Of a stretch of DNA of 64,000 bases, positions 22,037-33,403 are shown one piece after another. Source of the stretch: Siphonodentalium dalli (taxonomy: Eukaryota; Mollusca; Scaphopoda; Gadilida; Siphonodentaliidae); the NCBI GenBank assembly GCA_032622095.1, contig CP136069.1, positions 189,339,122-189,403,121 of the forward strand, read 5' to 3'. The notes beneath the pieces are model-generated. The model worked only from the letters and a program-made list of their open reading frames with translations, did no database searches and had not been told where the DNA came from. The translations under genes and the position numbers were made by a program. Every line of letters starts with the position of its first letter. The first letter of the stretch is position 1.

Positions 22037-22969
22037 CAACTTTCTTATCCGTTGGAAACCAAACTTTTAATGGACGGACGGTTGCACGGACGGACAGAAT
22101 GATAACATAATACGACATGTTTGTTTCTAACGGGCGTATTCATATTGGTGGGTATATATATAGTACAAACATTATATATGTCAAATTATAAGTCAAAATC
22201 TCGGAGGCGATAGGTGCCTGGAAGTTTATCACGACACCCTTTGGATAACGTTGTCTTTAACCAAATTATTGGGTGAGCGAACATTCTAGTTGTCGTACGC
22301 ACAAAAGTAAGCGTTCCTTGCGTGTATATACTGTAAGCATATACGCATGGGTCATGATGGGTGACACCGTGCAAAATCCCACGCTGAGAGTTGTGATATC
22401 AACGGTCATTCACCTGCACATTTGAAGCCAGCCATTAACACATTTACGCATTCCCCAGAACACGTTTACCGATAATTTGCTAACATATCACCAAAGCACA
22501 AACGTGAATCGTTTGCTTGACCGAAAATCTCCGATCGCGACAGGATATCGACGACGACATTCACATCCACGCACGCGCGTCGAAGCCAATCAGAATCCGC
22601 CTTACCTGTCGCGAGCATACAAGAACCCAATCGACTCGTCGCAGACAACACACTATCATTATAATCTGATTGGTCTACTCAAATAGGTATCTCTTCCCAC
22701 GGGCGTGACGTAGTCGGTTCGATACCCATAAAGTTATAGACCCTCCAGCTAATATTGAATCGCCGAAGAAAGTTGGGAGAGCAGGAATCGAGGATATTAC
22801 TCATTTGATTTGACACTAGAATGGGATATATGTACTGGCGATTCTCCATGTTTTCGGGACGAGTTTCAAGAACAAATAACAGTTTCATGATTTTTCTGCT
22901 TGTGTTGATGGGAGTTTGGCTGTCTTTGTCAGGTAGGACTAATATATGTGTATGCTCCTAAACAGAGCG
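22037..22969. other. No gene recognised
   Basis: A GGTTCGATACC box-B-like motif near 22,715 lacks a matching tRNA structure. A block at 22,898-22,945 (TTTCTGCTTGTGTTGATGG...GTTTGGCTG..CTTTGTCAG) resembles 28,318-28,352, showing an old dispersed repeat. Confidence 0.4.
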
Positions 22970-24790
22970 GTGATAATTAAAGATACATAATCCGAAATAA
23001 CGCTCCTAAATTACTAGTTCTTTGGCTTCAGGTGTAAGAAAACATTTGATTCGAGTCGAGGAACCCATGCGCATCATAGCCCAGAGTTATCGGATTTCGA
23101 GTTTTGAAATATGTTTTTTTTTTCACCACCTCGATTATTTGGCGGCCTGGAAAATAATCGACGAATGCCGACCAACATACTCTCGATACCAAATTGCGTT
23201 GAACAAAATGTGGCAATTGTATAGTATAGTGGTTAGCATTACTTTGGCAATTAATCGATTCTGATAACTAAATCGGCTTTTCAAGAAATGTTGTTGTTGT
23301 TGTTGTTGTTGTTGTTGGAATATCATTATGTGGGGACCATCGAATCGGATTGTGTACCTTTAAGATGTCACAGGGTTGGCTAATATCAATATCGATAGCA
23401 ATGGCTACTTTTTCAGCAACATAATCTTCCAGAATAATATTGAATCTACATTCTTAACCTTATGGATTCACCAATACGTTAGAGAACATAACTGGTGCGA
23501 GTATTGGTTTATTTGAGGGAAAAGATACCATTAAGCAATTAGCAACACTTCCAAACATTTCGCTCGAAACGACACATTCTGGTTTCAAAAGAAAATGCAA
23601 TCACAATATTAGCTTCACGACGTATGCATGGTCTCCCTATGAAGTTCAACTTTAGCTGTAGTTCAGAAAATATGTTCAGTTTACAACATGTGCAAATCAG
23701 TCCAGTTGTGGGGAACTGATATTCCGTTGAGGTTGGAAACATTGATGACCGCACTCCATCTTAAAGCCACCTGGAGGTTTGCGCTCCGAAATACTAGAGC
23801 TCCTAATAATATCGCTTTTGAATTTTTCCCGGTATCAAAATAGGTCGATAAATACTTGAATTACCTTTTTACGAGCATTATATGTCACAGAAAGGCGCAT
23901 TGAAGTAATACAAAATACAACTCAGACCACGATGTTTGCGTCCCAAACAAAAACAGCCATGTACACGGCATGGAACAGTAAAGAGCGTTCGGTGTTAGTC
24001 TATTCTTGATATGGTAGAAATAATTGTTTCCATTCTGTGCGAAAAATTAAAAACAGCTGGCAAATGGCTGTGACCATGGAATATACCTCCTTCCAAATTC
24101 CGTCGATATAATTTGGAAGCTCGAATGAGCCATGTCCGTTTAAGATAAACATAATAATTCGTCGCTTTTGTCACATTACGGCGATGAAAATAAGTCCAAA
24201 ATACTTGATATATATACTAATGCATGTACTTCATATTAAATACCGAAGATATAGAAAGTTATCAGCTGTTTTCAACTTTTCAAATGCGAAACAAAATTAA
24301 TGCTATTGTTCCTACCGTGTCAGGAAAGACTAACAAGGAACGTTCGCTCAGATGGTCCCCATATCATCAAGATACACCATTAACAACATTTCTTCAAAAT
24401 ACGCTCAGTTATCAGATTAATTGCAACAAAATAATGCTAACCACTTTCAACTATGGTAACAAATTTCCCAGAACGTGTTATTTGTCAACATTTTGTTCAA
24501 CGAAATATCGCCGTAATACCACTCTAGCATGCACGAAATTTGGCCGTATTACCGCTTGTTTTTAGAGTTATCCATCTTCATCCGCAATTTTGACCGAGAC
24601 CATCCTTTTGATGGCGTGTTTCTGGGCCACAAACAATTGAAATAACAAACTTGAAAAATCGATATCTGATCACTCTGAGTGTTGATGGGTAGGTTCCTCG
24701 ACTCGAATCGCATATTTTTTTTTATCCCCGAAGCTCAAGAAATAGTAATTTAGGGGTGTTTAGTCGGATTGAGTACCTCTAAAAGATGTG
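22970..24790. mobile_element. ~1.8 kb region bounded by diverged inverted repeats
   Basis: GATTCGAGTCGAGGAACC at about 23,049 faces its reverse complement GGTTCCTCGACTCGAATC at about 24,693. Outside these, CTCCTAAATTACTA (23,003) pairs with TAGTAATTTAGGGG (24,744) and AATCCG with CGGATT. Pairing extends inward for about 60 bp with mismatches. A further right-end-like block (CGGATTGTGTACCTTTAAGATG, split over 23,347-23,368) sits inside, so the region may be composite. No transposase is visible. Confidence 0.6.
23289..23317 (+). repeat. (TTG)n microsatellite
   Basis: Nine to ten perfect TTG units. Confidence 0.97.
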
Positions 24791-24849
24791 CGCTAAAAGC
24801 TGAACTGACATGGAGATGATTCGTGTCTTGGATGAATATACATTGCTAC

Positions 24850-25110
24850 TATGTTGCGTTATTCAGTTACATGTATATAAAGGGTTTAGTTTACTGCAGA
24901 TAATTTCATGCTCGGGAAATTGATGATCGAGTCGAGAAACCATTACTGTAGATCGGAGTGATAGCTCGGGTTTCGGACTTTATGTATATAATTTAATATA
25001 AATGTATGTAGTTAATTTTGATGGGGGGAGATCAGCAAGTCAATCAGTTTTCTAATTAATGACATTGTCTAGGGGTAGCCATCGTTTTTTACTTTTTATT
25101 GAAAAAATAA
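24850..25110 (+). repeat. Dispersed ~260 bp repeat, intact copy
   Basis: It runs from TTATTCAGTTACATGTATAT through AGAAACCATTACTGTAGAT to GGTAGCCATCGTTTTTT. The same sequence occurs split at 26,437-26,610 and 27,113-27,292. Confidence 0.85.
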
Positions 25111-25129
25111 ATATAACAAGACGATCAGG

Positions 25130-25174
25130 AAGACAGACAGACAGACAGACAGACAGACAACCAGACAGACAGAC
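25130..25174 (+). repeat. (GACA)n microsatellite
   Basis: About eleven GACA units with one AACC interruption. Confidence 0.95.
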
Positions 25175-25437
25175 ACATTAATACATGTACATGGATATAA
25201 AATTAGTTGAGAAAACAACACGAGTTAGCTATGCGGATATGATTCGGAGTTGTTTACACAAATATTGTATGAATTTCCTGTTAATTGACATGTTAGTATT
25301 CGAAAGTAATATTGTGAGATTAGATATGATTGGGCATTGACGATATGATCGATGTATCACCCTGTTTCTTTCTTCTTCAAAATATGGGCACTGGAATATA
25401 TAATGATATTAGTCTCCTAAACGGTAATTTTGGCATA

Positions 25438-25902
25438 TTAACCCTTTACCCAACAAACCGGCCAAAAACGCCCAAATAAAACTTCAACAGCCTAAAATAT
25501 CTTCGGTCTGTCTCAATAACACCATACAAATATGGATATCATTGGAACCGGTTCATCGACCACATTGTGATGGTTACAGGTATGCCCTGTGCCAATGCAT
25601 TCTATTATATATGCGAGTCGACCATAGGTCGCCTCGCATATATAAGAGAATGCATTGGCCTAAAAAAAATATTTTTTTAACACTTTTTACCATTTTTTCT
25701 TACATTCTTTAACAATTTTATCATTTTTTCTTACATTTTTTAACAATTTTTATAATATTTTTCTACATTCTTTGACAATTTTATCATTTTTAATATGTGT
25801 TAAGCCAATGCATTCTCTTATATATGCGAGGCGACCTATGGTCGACTCGCATATATAAGAGAATGCATTGGCACAGGGCCGTTCTGTTGGGTAAAGGGTT
25901 AA
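25438..25902 (+). mobile_element. TTAA twin-hairpin element (piggyBac-like MITE), copy 1
   Basis: Bounded by TTAACCCTTTACCCAACA on the left and its exact inverse on the right. TTAA is read as the duplicated target and CCC...GGG as the termini, as in piggyBac elements. Order: left end, about 120 bp arm with AACGGCC-type short repeats and CAAATATGGATATCATTGGA, hairpin 1 (about 25,592-25,659), T-rich linker with repeated CTTACATT motifs, hairpin 2 (about 25,804-25,872), right end. Each hairpin has about 26 bp arms, a mismatch, then CGACC/GGTCG around a 3-base loop, and hairpin 2 is the inverse of hairpin 1. The linker is longer here than in other copies. No protein is encoded. Confidence 0.9.
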
Positions 25903-26436
25903 ACAAATTCGATTATTTCTAGCTGTGCCACCAAGTGATGTAGGATTTCACTACGGTCACTCTCTCACATCAAGGAAAGCATACATGTAACATGAACTCT
26001 TAGAAATATTTGTAACCAAATGGTTTTTCATTGGTTCTTCAGCTTGTCCCGTAAACTTGAATTTAATATAAGGAAAGTCCCACTATATGTATCAAGGTCG
26101 GAGATGTGCATGTAAGATTAGAGTTATCTCTCTTTTGGAGTAACAGAAAAGTACCATCTGCTACATATGCATTTTTGGTTCTTGCACGATGGCCAATTTT
26201 CGGTTCTTGTCGGCCTGTAAAACCAAATTTGTGGGTTCTAGAACCAAATATCCTTCATAATGGTTACAAATCGGTTCTACAGCCAAAACATGTCATGGAG
26301 AACCAGTTGATTCAAAATAGTATTTAGATTACATAAGATTACTTTGAAGGTATAAGTAGATTGTTATTCTACTGGAGGTTGGGTGACATAACGCTCATGT
26401 CCATAAAGCATAACATTCATAAAATTTTCATAAAGC

Positions 26437-26610
26437 ATGTCAGGTTATTCAGTTACATGTATATAAAGGGTGGTTCGGTACAGATAAATTCATGTCAGGT
26501 TATTCAGTTACATGAGTATAACGGGTGGTTCGGTGAGTATAACGGGTGGTTCGGTGAGTATAACGGGTGGTTCGGTACAGATAAATTCATGCTCGGCTAA
26601 TTGGTGATCG
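26437..26610 (+). repeat. Dispersed repeat, 5' part of split copy, with 21 bp tandem
   Basis: It matches the start of 24,850-25,110 (TTATTCAGTTACATG...ATTCATGCTCGG). It contains three exact 21 bp units (26,514-26,576) reading GAGTATAACGGGTGGTTCGG plus T, an expansion absent from the other copy. The continuation lies at 27,113. Confidence 0.85.
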
Positions 26611-27112
26611 AGATTAATATTATTAACCATAAGGTATCTAACCTGTTCGTGTTCTCTGGGTATAATGTCTTTAGTAGGAACATCCAGTTATATTCTGTTT
26701 CGCCGGTGTCGAGTGTTGGTCTCGATGTATGGGTAATTATGTGAGACTTGTGTGACACGGTATGAGAGGTCACATATGTTGTGTTCTCCTTTATTGCTGG
26801 TGGCCTTGTATACAGGTAATTTGTGTTGTGGGGATATTGACCTTCACGTCTGGAAGTTTTTCGTTTGTCTGGGCGGGAACGGTTAGATGTCATTTTTTGG
26901 CGTTCCTAAACTCCGTATTTGTGTTAGGTTCACCAACTTCACCTGTGTCGGATTGTTCGACTTATGTTTCTGAGGTGAGCCATACATCGCAGGAGGATGG
27001 TGTGGGTGTAATTTGTGTAGCCGTATACTAAGTATTTGGATGGTTAATTACAAGATTATAGTTTAGCAAGGGAAGCCTAACTGTCTTAATAAAGCGTAGT
27101 TCGCAATAAATT
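26611..27112. other. 500 bp segment separating the two halves of a dispersed repeat
   Basis: GC-richer than its surroundings and probably inserted. A minus-strand frame here (ending near 26,600) has no recognisable domain. No terminal repeats or target duplication were found. Confidence 0.45.
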
Positions 27113-27292
27113 GATTATAGAGTTGAGAAACCATTACTGTAGATTGGAGCGGTAGCTCGGGTTCAGGGCTTTATGTATATAATTTAATATAAATGTATGT
27201 AGTTAATTTTGATGGGAGAAGATCAGCAAGTCAATCAGTTTTCTAATAAATGACATTTTCTTAGGGTAGCCATCGTTTTTTTTAACTCTTGA
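27113..27292 (+). repeat. Dispersed repeat, 3' part of split copy
   Basis: It matches 24,935-25,110 at about 93%: AGAAACCATTACTGTAGAT through AAATGTATGTAGTTAATTTT to GGTAGCCATCG. Confidence 0.85.
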
Positions 27293-27457
27293 TATCGCAT
27301 GTTGCATCTGAATGTGTACTTATCGCATTCATATTTGAATTTCAATTCAGCAATAAATGTCTTTATTGAGAGTTGGATCGGGTCAAGTTTAGTCCTATTG
27401 ATATATTGCTATGGCACAAGTAGAAAGTAGTTAATGATATAATTAACTTGACAATGA

Positions 27458-27857
27458 TTAACCCTTTACCCAACAGAAGGGCCCTGTGCCAATGCATTCT
27501 CTTATATATGCGAGTCGACCATAGGTCGCCTCGCATATATAAGAGAATGCATTGGCTTAACACATTAAAAATTATAAAAATGTTAAAGAATGTAAGAAAA
27601 AATGGTAAAAAGTGTTAAAAAAAGATTTTTTTTAGGCCAATGCATTCTCTTATATATGCGAGGCGACCTATGGTCGACTCGCATATATAAGAGAATGCAT
27701 TGGCACAGGGCATAACTGTAACCATCACAATGTGGTCAATGAGCCGGTTCCAATGATATCCATATTTGTATGGTTTTATTGAGACAGACCCAAGATAATT
27801 TAGGCTGTTGCAGCTTTATTTGGCCGGTTTTTGCCGGTTTGTTGGGTAAAGGGTTAA
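27458..27857 (-). mobile_element. TTAA twin-hairpin element, copy 2
   Basis: Same structure as 25,438-25,902 but inverted: the short arm and first hairpin come first, the A-rich linker follows, and the long arm with CCGGTTTTTGCCGG-type short repeats precedes the right terminus GTTGGGTAAAGGG. TTAA flanks both ends. Both hairpins are essentially perfect. The right 130 bp has also been carried into the 990 bp tandem duplication. Confidence 0.92.
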
Positions 27858-27893
27858 TGCCAAAAAAGCAATGGTTGCCCTGTTATGAGAGTT

Positions 27894-28260
27894 TTTAAAG
27901 GCACGGATGGCCTTCGTGGTGGGTATGCTGTTAAAATAGTCACACCCGCTAAAGAATATTAAAACAAAGACATTTTTTGTTCTTATACCAATAATAACTA
28001 TCGCGTAAATAGTATGTTATTGTCAAGTTCGTACGCTTTGTTATGTAAACAAAAGCCAGGTTCCGTAATTTTGTTTGGCTTTTGTTTACATAACAAAACG
28101 TACGAACTTGACAATAACATACTAGCTACGCGATATTTATGATTGGTATAAGAACAATATTTTCTAAAATATATAATATTCTTTCTGTTTATGGCTGTTT
28201 CAACGGCTGTGACTATTTTTTTCAGCAATACCCACTGCGAAGGCCATCCGTGCCTTTAAA
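27894..28260. mobile_element. 367 bp foldback element, copy 1
   Basis: TTTAAAGGCACGGATGGCCT at the left is exactly inverted at the right end. Pairing continues through GTGGGTAT, AGTCACA, TTCTTATACCAAT, and a long inner stem TAGTATGTTATTGTCAAGTT facing its inverse around a short loop. Reading frames inside are by-products of the palindrome. Confidence 0.92.
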
Positions 28261-28883
28261 TATTGCATGGGTCGCGCAGAATGGTACATGTAGCCGTGTG
28301 CCAAAGAGTCCCTCTTGATTTTCTGGTTGTGCTTATGGACGTTTGGCTGACCTTGTCAGTTAGGCCTAATAAATCAACATACAGGCTCTTGAAAAGAACA
28401 ATGATATTATACACGTCATTTTCAAGACTTCACTTCATATATTAACCTTGTAAATCATCGCTTTTGTTACATTCTGGCGATGGAAATAATTGGAATTAAT
28501 TGTAAATGACAAAAGTCTGAAATAAAAAAATTAACGATTTCCTCACACTCTGTGAGTATTCAGCGTATGGGTGGCTATTTGAGGTGCATGGCCTCCCCCC
28601 CCCCACAAAGTCTTTTCACAATTGTCAACAGTTGATTTAATGCCTGAAACAACATCAGTCAGAAATCTCAGAGTAAAATATAGGTCCATGTATACTGTTG
28701 TGATTAATTAATGTAACCAATGTGGTCAATGAGCCGGTTCCAATGATATCCATATTTGTATGGTTTTATTGAGACAGACCCAAGATAATTTAGGCTGTTG
28801 CAGCTTTATTTGGCCGGTTTTTGCCGGTTTGTTGGGTAAAGGGTTAATGCCAAAAAAGCAATGGTTGCCCTGTTATGAGAGTT

Positions 28884-29250
28884 TTTAAAGGCACGGATGG
28901 CCTTCGTGGTGGGTATGCTGTTAAAATAGTCACACCCGCTAAAGAATATTAAAACAAAGACATTTTTTGTTCTTATACCAATAATAACTATCGCGTAAAT
29001 AGTATGTTATTGTCAAGTTCGTACGCTTTGTTATGTAAACAAAAGCCAGGTTCCGTAATTTTTTTTGGCTTTTGTTTACATAACAAAACGTACGAACTTG
29101 ACAATAACATACTAGCTACGCGATATTTATGATTGGTATAAGAACAATATTTTCTAAAATATATAATATTCTTTCTGTTTATGGCTGTTTCAACGGCTGT
29201 GACTATTTTTATCAGCAATACCCACTGCGAAGGCCATCCGTGCCTTTAAA
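28884..29250. mobile_element. 367 bp foldback element, copy 2
   Basis: Present as part of the second 990 bp unit rather than by its own transposition, since the flanks are duplicated too. Confidence 0.92.
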
Positions 29251-29707
29251 TATTGCATGGGTCGCGCAGAATGGTACATGTAGCCGTGTGCCAAAGAGTC
29301 CCTCTTGATTTTCTGGTTGTGCTTATGGACGTTTGGCTGACCTTGTCAGTTAGGCCTAATAAATCAACATACAGGCTCTTGAAAAGAACAATGATATTAT
29401 ACACGTCATTTTCAAGACTTCACTTCATATATTAACCTTGTAAATCATCGCTTTTGTTACATTCTGGCGATGGAAATAATTGGAATTAATTGTAAATGAC
29501 AAAAGTCTGAAATAAAAAAATTAACGATTTCCTCACACTCTGTGAGTATTCAGCGTATGGGTGGCTATTTGAGGTGCATGACCCCCCCCCCACAAAGTCT
29601 TTTCACAATTGTCAACAGTTGATTTAATGCCTGAAACAACATCAGTCAGAAATCTCAGAGTAAAATATAGGTCCATGTATACTGTTGTGATTAATTAATG
29701 TAACCAA

Positions 29708-30025
29708 TATTTAGTTTAAGATAATGCCATTCCCAGGCTGTGGGAAGATACAATAATACTGTTATCTCCCTGAACGACCCATGCACAGTATATGGTCTTA
29801 TCCATGTTAATTTGTAATTGTATCTTGGTGATGGTGCAATATAATTAGTAGTTAGATCACATGCAGTGATAGTATATACAAGAAGGTAATCAACTTGTTC
29901 TTCGTTTATTCTCAGCAATTCGACATTGTTCGGGTAATTAAACGCCGCTCGCATTATTAAATAAATTCGCTGGTATATGTCTGGTATTATAGAATAGTAG
30001 AGCAGTTGATACATGGGCTTCTACA
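29708..30025. other. Unique sequence between duplication and next element
   Basis: No gene or repeat recognised. A 107-codon minus-strand frame has no domain signature. Confidence 0.4.
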
Positions 30026-30425
30026 TTAACCCTTTACCCAACAGAACGGCCCTGTGCCAATGCATTCTCTTATATATGCGAGTCGACCATATGTCGCCTC
30101 GCATATATAAGAGAATGCATTGGATTAACTCATTAAAAATTATAAAATTGTTAAAGAATGTAAGAAAAAATGGTAAAAAGTGTTAAAAAAAGATTTTTTT
30201 TAGGCCAATGCATTCTCTTATATATGCGAGGCGACCTATGGTCGACTCGCATATATAAGAGAATGCATTGGCACAGGGCATAACTGTAACTATCACAATG
30301 TGGTCAATGAGCCGGTTCCAATGATATCCATATTTGTATGGTTCTAATGAGACAGACCGAAGATATTTTAGGCTGTTGAAGTTTTATTTGGCCGGTTTTG
30401 GCCGGTTTGTTGGGTAAAGGGTTAA
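30026..30425 (-). mobile_element. TTAA twin-hairpin element, copy 3
   Basis: TTAACCCTTTACCCAACA to TGTTGGGTAAAGGGTTAA, same orientation as copy 2 and about 97% like it. Hairpin 1 carries one change in its tip (CATATG instead of CATAGG). TTAA is present at both ends. Confidence 0.93.
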
Positions 30426-31480
30426 AGGCGCACATACTGTAATGTTCGATTAGTCTTTGTGTGTTTACATTCTGTATACATGTATTGAAGACACACCTAA
30501 TATTCGATTAATAACTGTGTTTACATTCATGTATACATACATTGAAGGCACACCTACTATTCTATTAATAAGTTTGTGTTTACCTTCTGTATACACGTAT
30601 TAAAGTCACACATACTATTCGATTACTCATATTGTGTCTACCTTGTGTATACATGTATTAAAGGCACACACAACGAATTGTTCGATTAATATGTTCGTGT
30701 GTACATTATTATACATGTACTAAAGGCACAGCTACTATTGGATTAATCATTTTGTGGTTAACTTTAATCTGTATTAAAGGCACACATTGCATTCGATTAA
30801 TCATAGTATGTATACCTTGTGTATATATGTATTAAAGGCACACATAACGTAATGTTCGATTAATCCTTTCGTGTGTACATTATAGTACGTGTATTAAAGG
30901 CGCACACAATTTAGAGTTGGATTAATCATATTTTGTTTACCTTTTTGATAAATGTATTAAAGGCGCACCTACACTACTGTTCGATTAATATGTTTGTGAT
31001 TAACTAATTAAAACATGTATGGAAGGCCACCTAACATTCGGTTAAACTTCTTGTGGTTACATTCGGTGTGCATATATTAGGCACACACAATATTTGATTA
31101 GTCATTTTTTGTTTACATTCTTTATACATGTATAAAGGCACGCACACTATTAGTCATTTTGTGTTTACATTCTTTATACATGTATTAAAGGCGCACACAA
31201 TATTTGATTAGTCATTTTGTGTTTACATTCTTTATACATGTATTAAAGGTACACATAATATTAGTCATTTTGTGTTTATATTCTTTACACATATATTAAA
31301 GGCACACACAATATTTGATTAGTCATTTTGTGTTTACATTCTTTATACATGTATAAAGGCACGCACAGTGTTAGTCATTTTGTATTTACATTCTTTATAC
31401 ATGTTTTAAAGCCACACACAATTTTGATTAGTCATTTTGTGTTTACATTCTTTATACATGTATTAAAGGCACACTAAATA
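30426..31480 (+). repeat. ~58 bp tandem array, about 18 units, with age gradient
   Basis: The unit is built from ATTAAAGGCACACA, a TTCGATTAATC or TTTGATTAGTC block, TTTGTGTTTACATTC and TATACATGTA. Units at the left (30,426-31,060) are diverged. From about 31,080 they are nearly identical and alternate between a longer form with ATTTGATTAGTC and a shorter one with ATTAGTC, giving a dimer of about 105-110 bp. It abuts copy 3 of the TTAA element. Confidence 0.93.
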
Positions 31481-31716
31481 TTCGAGTCCCAGATTTGAGA
31501 TTGACTCATATTCAAATCTCATCGTTTGTGTTTACATCGGCACAGCGATTGTTTAAGTGCAGATAATTCTCGTATTAATCACGTATTGAAATAAATGTAA
31601 TTTAGTTTTTGACATCTTATCGTATACGGAATGGCAAACGGACAAGTATTCGCAATTTTATATATTCTCGTATTCCGGCTGAATTCATGCTTTGGTCAGG
31701 TGTTCCCGAACTGCAT

Positions 31717-32103
31717 GAGGGTATCACACTCCTCCACCCTGAATCCCGAATACCAGTTAATTTTGGGGGGTTAATCCTGAATACATGTTAAGAAATAATA
31801 TGCGATAAATGACATACAAATTGAAGCCGGTCGCGTTATGGGCATTATTAGGATGTCATGAGGCTGTTATGATATGATTAATGATACTTTATGATGGCAT
31901 GGTGGTCGAATATGCCCAAAAAGCTATTCTACCCACTCATTCATACAGATAACTAGCACAAAAATATTATTTTGCGCCATCAAAACCTGCGTCCAAGATG
32001 TTTTGCTTGAACCTGAATACCAGTTAATTCGGGGGTATGAATCCCGCGCACGGCTTCAAATCACCCTGAATCCCGCGTACCGGAAAGGTGGGGTGATACC
32101 CTC
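31717..32103. mobile_element. 387 bp MITE with 6 bp target duplication
   Basis: The terminal inverted repeat is GAGGGTATCAC at the left and GTGATACCCTC at the right, continuing with mismatches through the CACCCTGAATCCCG block. It is flanked by CTGCAT at 31,711-31,716 and 32,104-32,109. Internal direct similarity (AATACCAGTTAATT twice, near 31,750 and 32,016) lies inside the arms. No coding capacity. Confidence 0.8.
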
Positions 32104-32296
32104 CTGCATGGTATCCTAATTATAACCACGCCCCTGAGCGCATCATTGAATCACCAGAAGTTCCCATTTGGAAAGTGCCACAGGGACTGGAGACTCACTC
32201 ATTTCTGGAGAGGGCGACCGGCGCAATATTTTGTAATTCTCCACATGCTATTGTATTGGAACGAGAAATTAAATAATTGAATTGATGGGGCGACGG

Positions 32297-33403
32297 GTGT
32301 GATGAGTCTGCTCAAAATACGGCTAATGTCGTAAACGGAGATTTAATACCTGGGTTGTCACTGGTGCAACAAGAGGCTTAAAGAAGGAAAAACTCCTTGA
32401 AGAGGCAGGGTGGGAGACTCTTGCAGCCCGCAGAAAAAAGGCCAAACTGATACAATTTCTGAAAATGAAAATTGGTAAAGCACCATTCTATCTCTACCAC
32501 CTATTCCCCAAAATGTCGCCATCAGCAGACAACTACGATATGAATTATATCCCCCTACGGGTACCTCCATATAATTACAATGCTTACAGGGACACTTTTC
32601 TCCCTTCAACAACTATCGAATGGAACAGATTGCCTGATGATAAAACAAACTGTACCACTATAGAAGAATTCAAATCACTTATTTACACAGATGCCTCTGA
32701 ACCAAAATCCTATTATTACACGGCAACTAGTAGAGAAAGCCAAATTTATCATACTAGGATACGAACGAAGTGTAGCAATTTGAATTCAGATTTGAAAGAA
32801 AATTTCCTTAACCCTTTACCCAACAAACCGGCCAAAACCGGCCAAATAAAGCTTCAACAGCCTAAACTATCTTCGGTCTGTCTCAATAGAACCATACAAA
32901 TATGGATATCATTGGAATCGGCTCCTTGACCACATTGTGATAGTTACAGTTATGCCCTGTGCCAATGCATTCTCTTATATATGCGAGTCGACCATAGGTC
33001 GCCTCGCATATATAAGAGAATGCATTGGCCTAAAAAAAATCTTTTTTTAACACTTTTTACCATTTTTTCTTACATTCTTTAACAATTTTATAATTTTTAA
33101 TGTGTTAAGCCAATGCATTCTCTTATATATGCGAGGCGACCTATGGTCGACTCGCATATATAAGAGAATGCATTGGCACATGGCCCTTCTGTTGGGTAAA
33201 GGGTTAAAGATGACCCATCATGTGCACGTGGAAGCATTGAAACTGCAGCGCACTAACTCTTACACTGCCGACTATTTAGGGAGCAAATAATAAAATTCCT
33301 TGAGAATTTACCGTATACTTTAACACGTGATATATTACTAAAATCATCTGATAACTTATCAGTTGAAGAAAATGTTAAAATATTTCGAGCAGTTGGACTG
33401 TAG
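32297..33403 (+). pseudogene. C-terminal fragment of a third LINE reverse transcriptase, split by a TTAA element
   Basis: The frame from 32,336 to 32,817 encodes the tail region after the catalytic domain of a LINE reverse transcriptase, with the typical TGATRG, RRKKAKLI, FLPSTTIEWNRLPDD and CSNLNSDL blocks. The part before 32,336 is out of frame or stopped. At TTAA (32,818) a 386 bp element interrupts it, and the same frame resumes at 33,204-33,207 with DDPSCARGSIETAAH, then an in-frame TAA where a tyrosine is usual, and a final block ending SVEENVKIF near 33,390. Only the 3' end of the LINE is present, typical of 5'-truncated insertions. It differs from the LINEs at 3-3185 and 12,814-17,790. 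Confidence 0.88.
32818..33207 (+). mobile_element. TTAA twin-hairpin element, copy 4, inside a LINE frame
   Basis: TTAACCCTTTACCCAACA to GTTGGGTAAAGGGTTAA. The long arm comes first (AACCGGCCAAAACCGGCC), then hairpin 1, linker and hairpin 2. The LINE codons are continuous if one TTAA and the element are removed, which demonstrates that TTAA is the duplicated target and that 386 bp were inserted. Confidence 0.95.

Larger units (their letters stand above)
27728..29707 (+). repeat. 990 bp tandem duplication, two copies
   Basis: Unit 1 is 27,728-28,717 and unit 2 is 28,718-29,707. Differences are few: a G/T near 28,063 versus 29,053, a T/A near 28,211 versus 29,201, and a shorter C-run with an adjacent change near 29,582. 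Each unit holds the right arm of a TTAA element, a complete 367 bp foldback and about 450 bp of other sequence. The shared GTAACCAAT-type junction suggests the mechanism. Recent duplication is likely; an assembly artefact is possible. Confidence 0.95.

Noticed and set aside
22680-22740. Possible tRNA from GGTTCGATACC
   Set aside because: No matching box A, acceptor stem or anticodon arm could be folded around it.
27363-27563. Recurring small frames containing YMRGDLWSTRIYKRMHW
   Set aside because: They are read from the hairpin of the TTAA element and recur wherever a copy lies (33.1, 47.5, 57.4, 63.5 kb).
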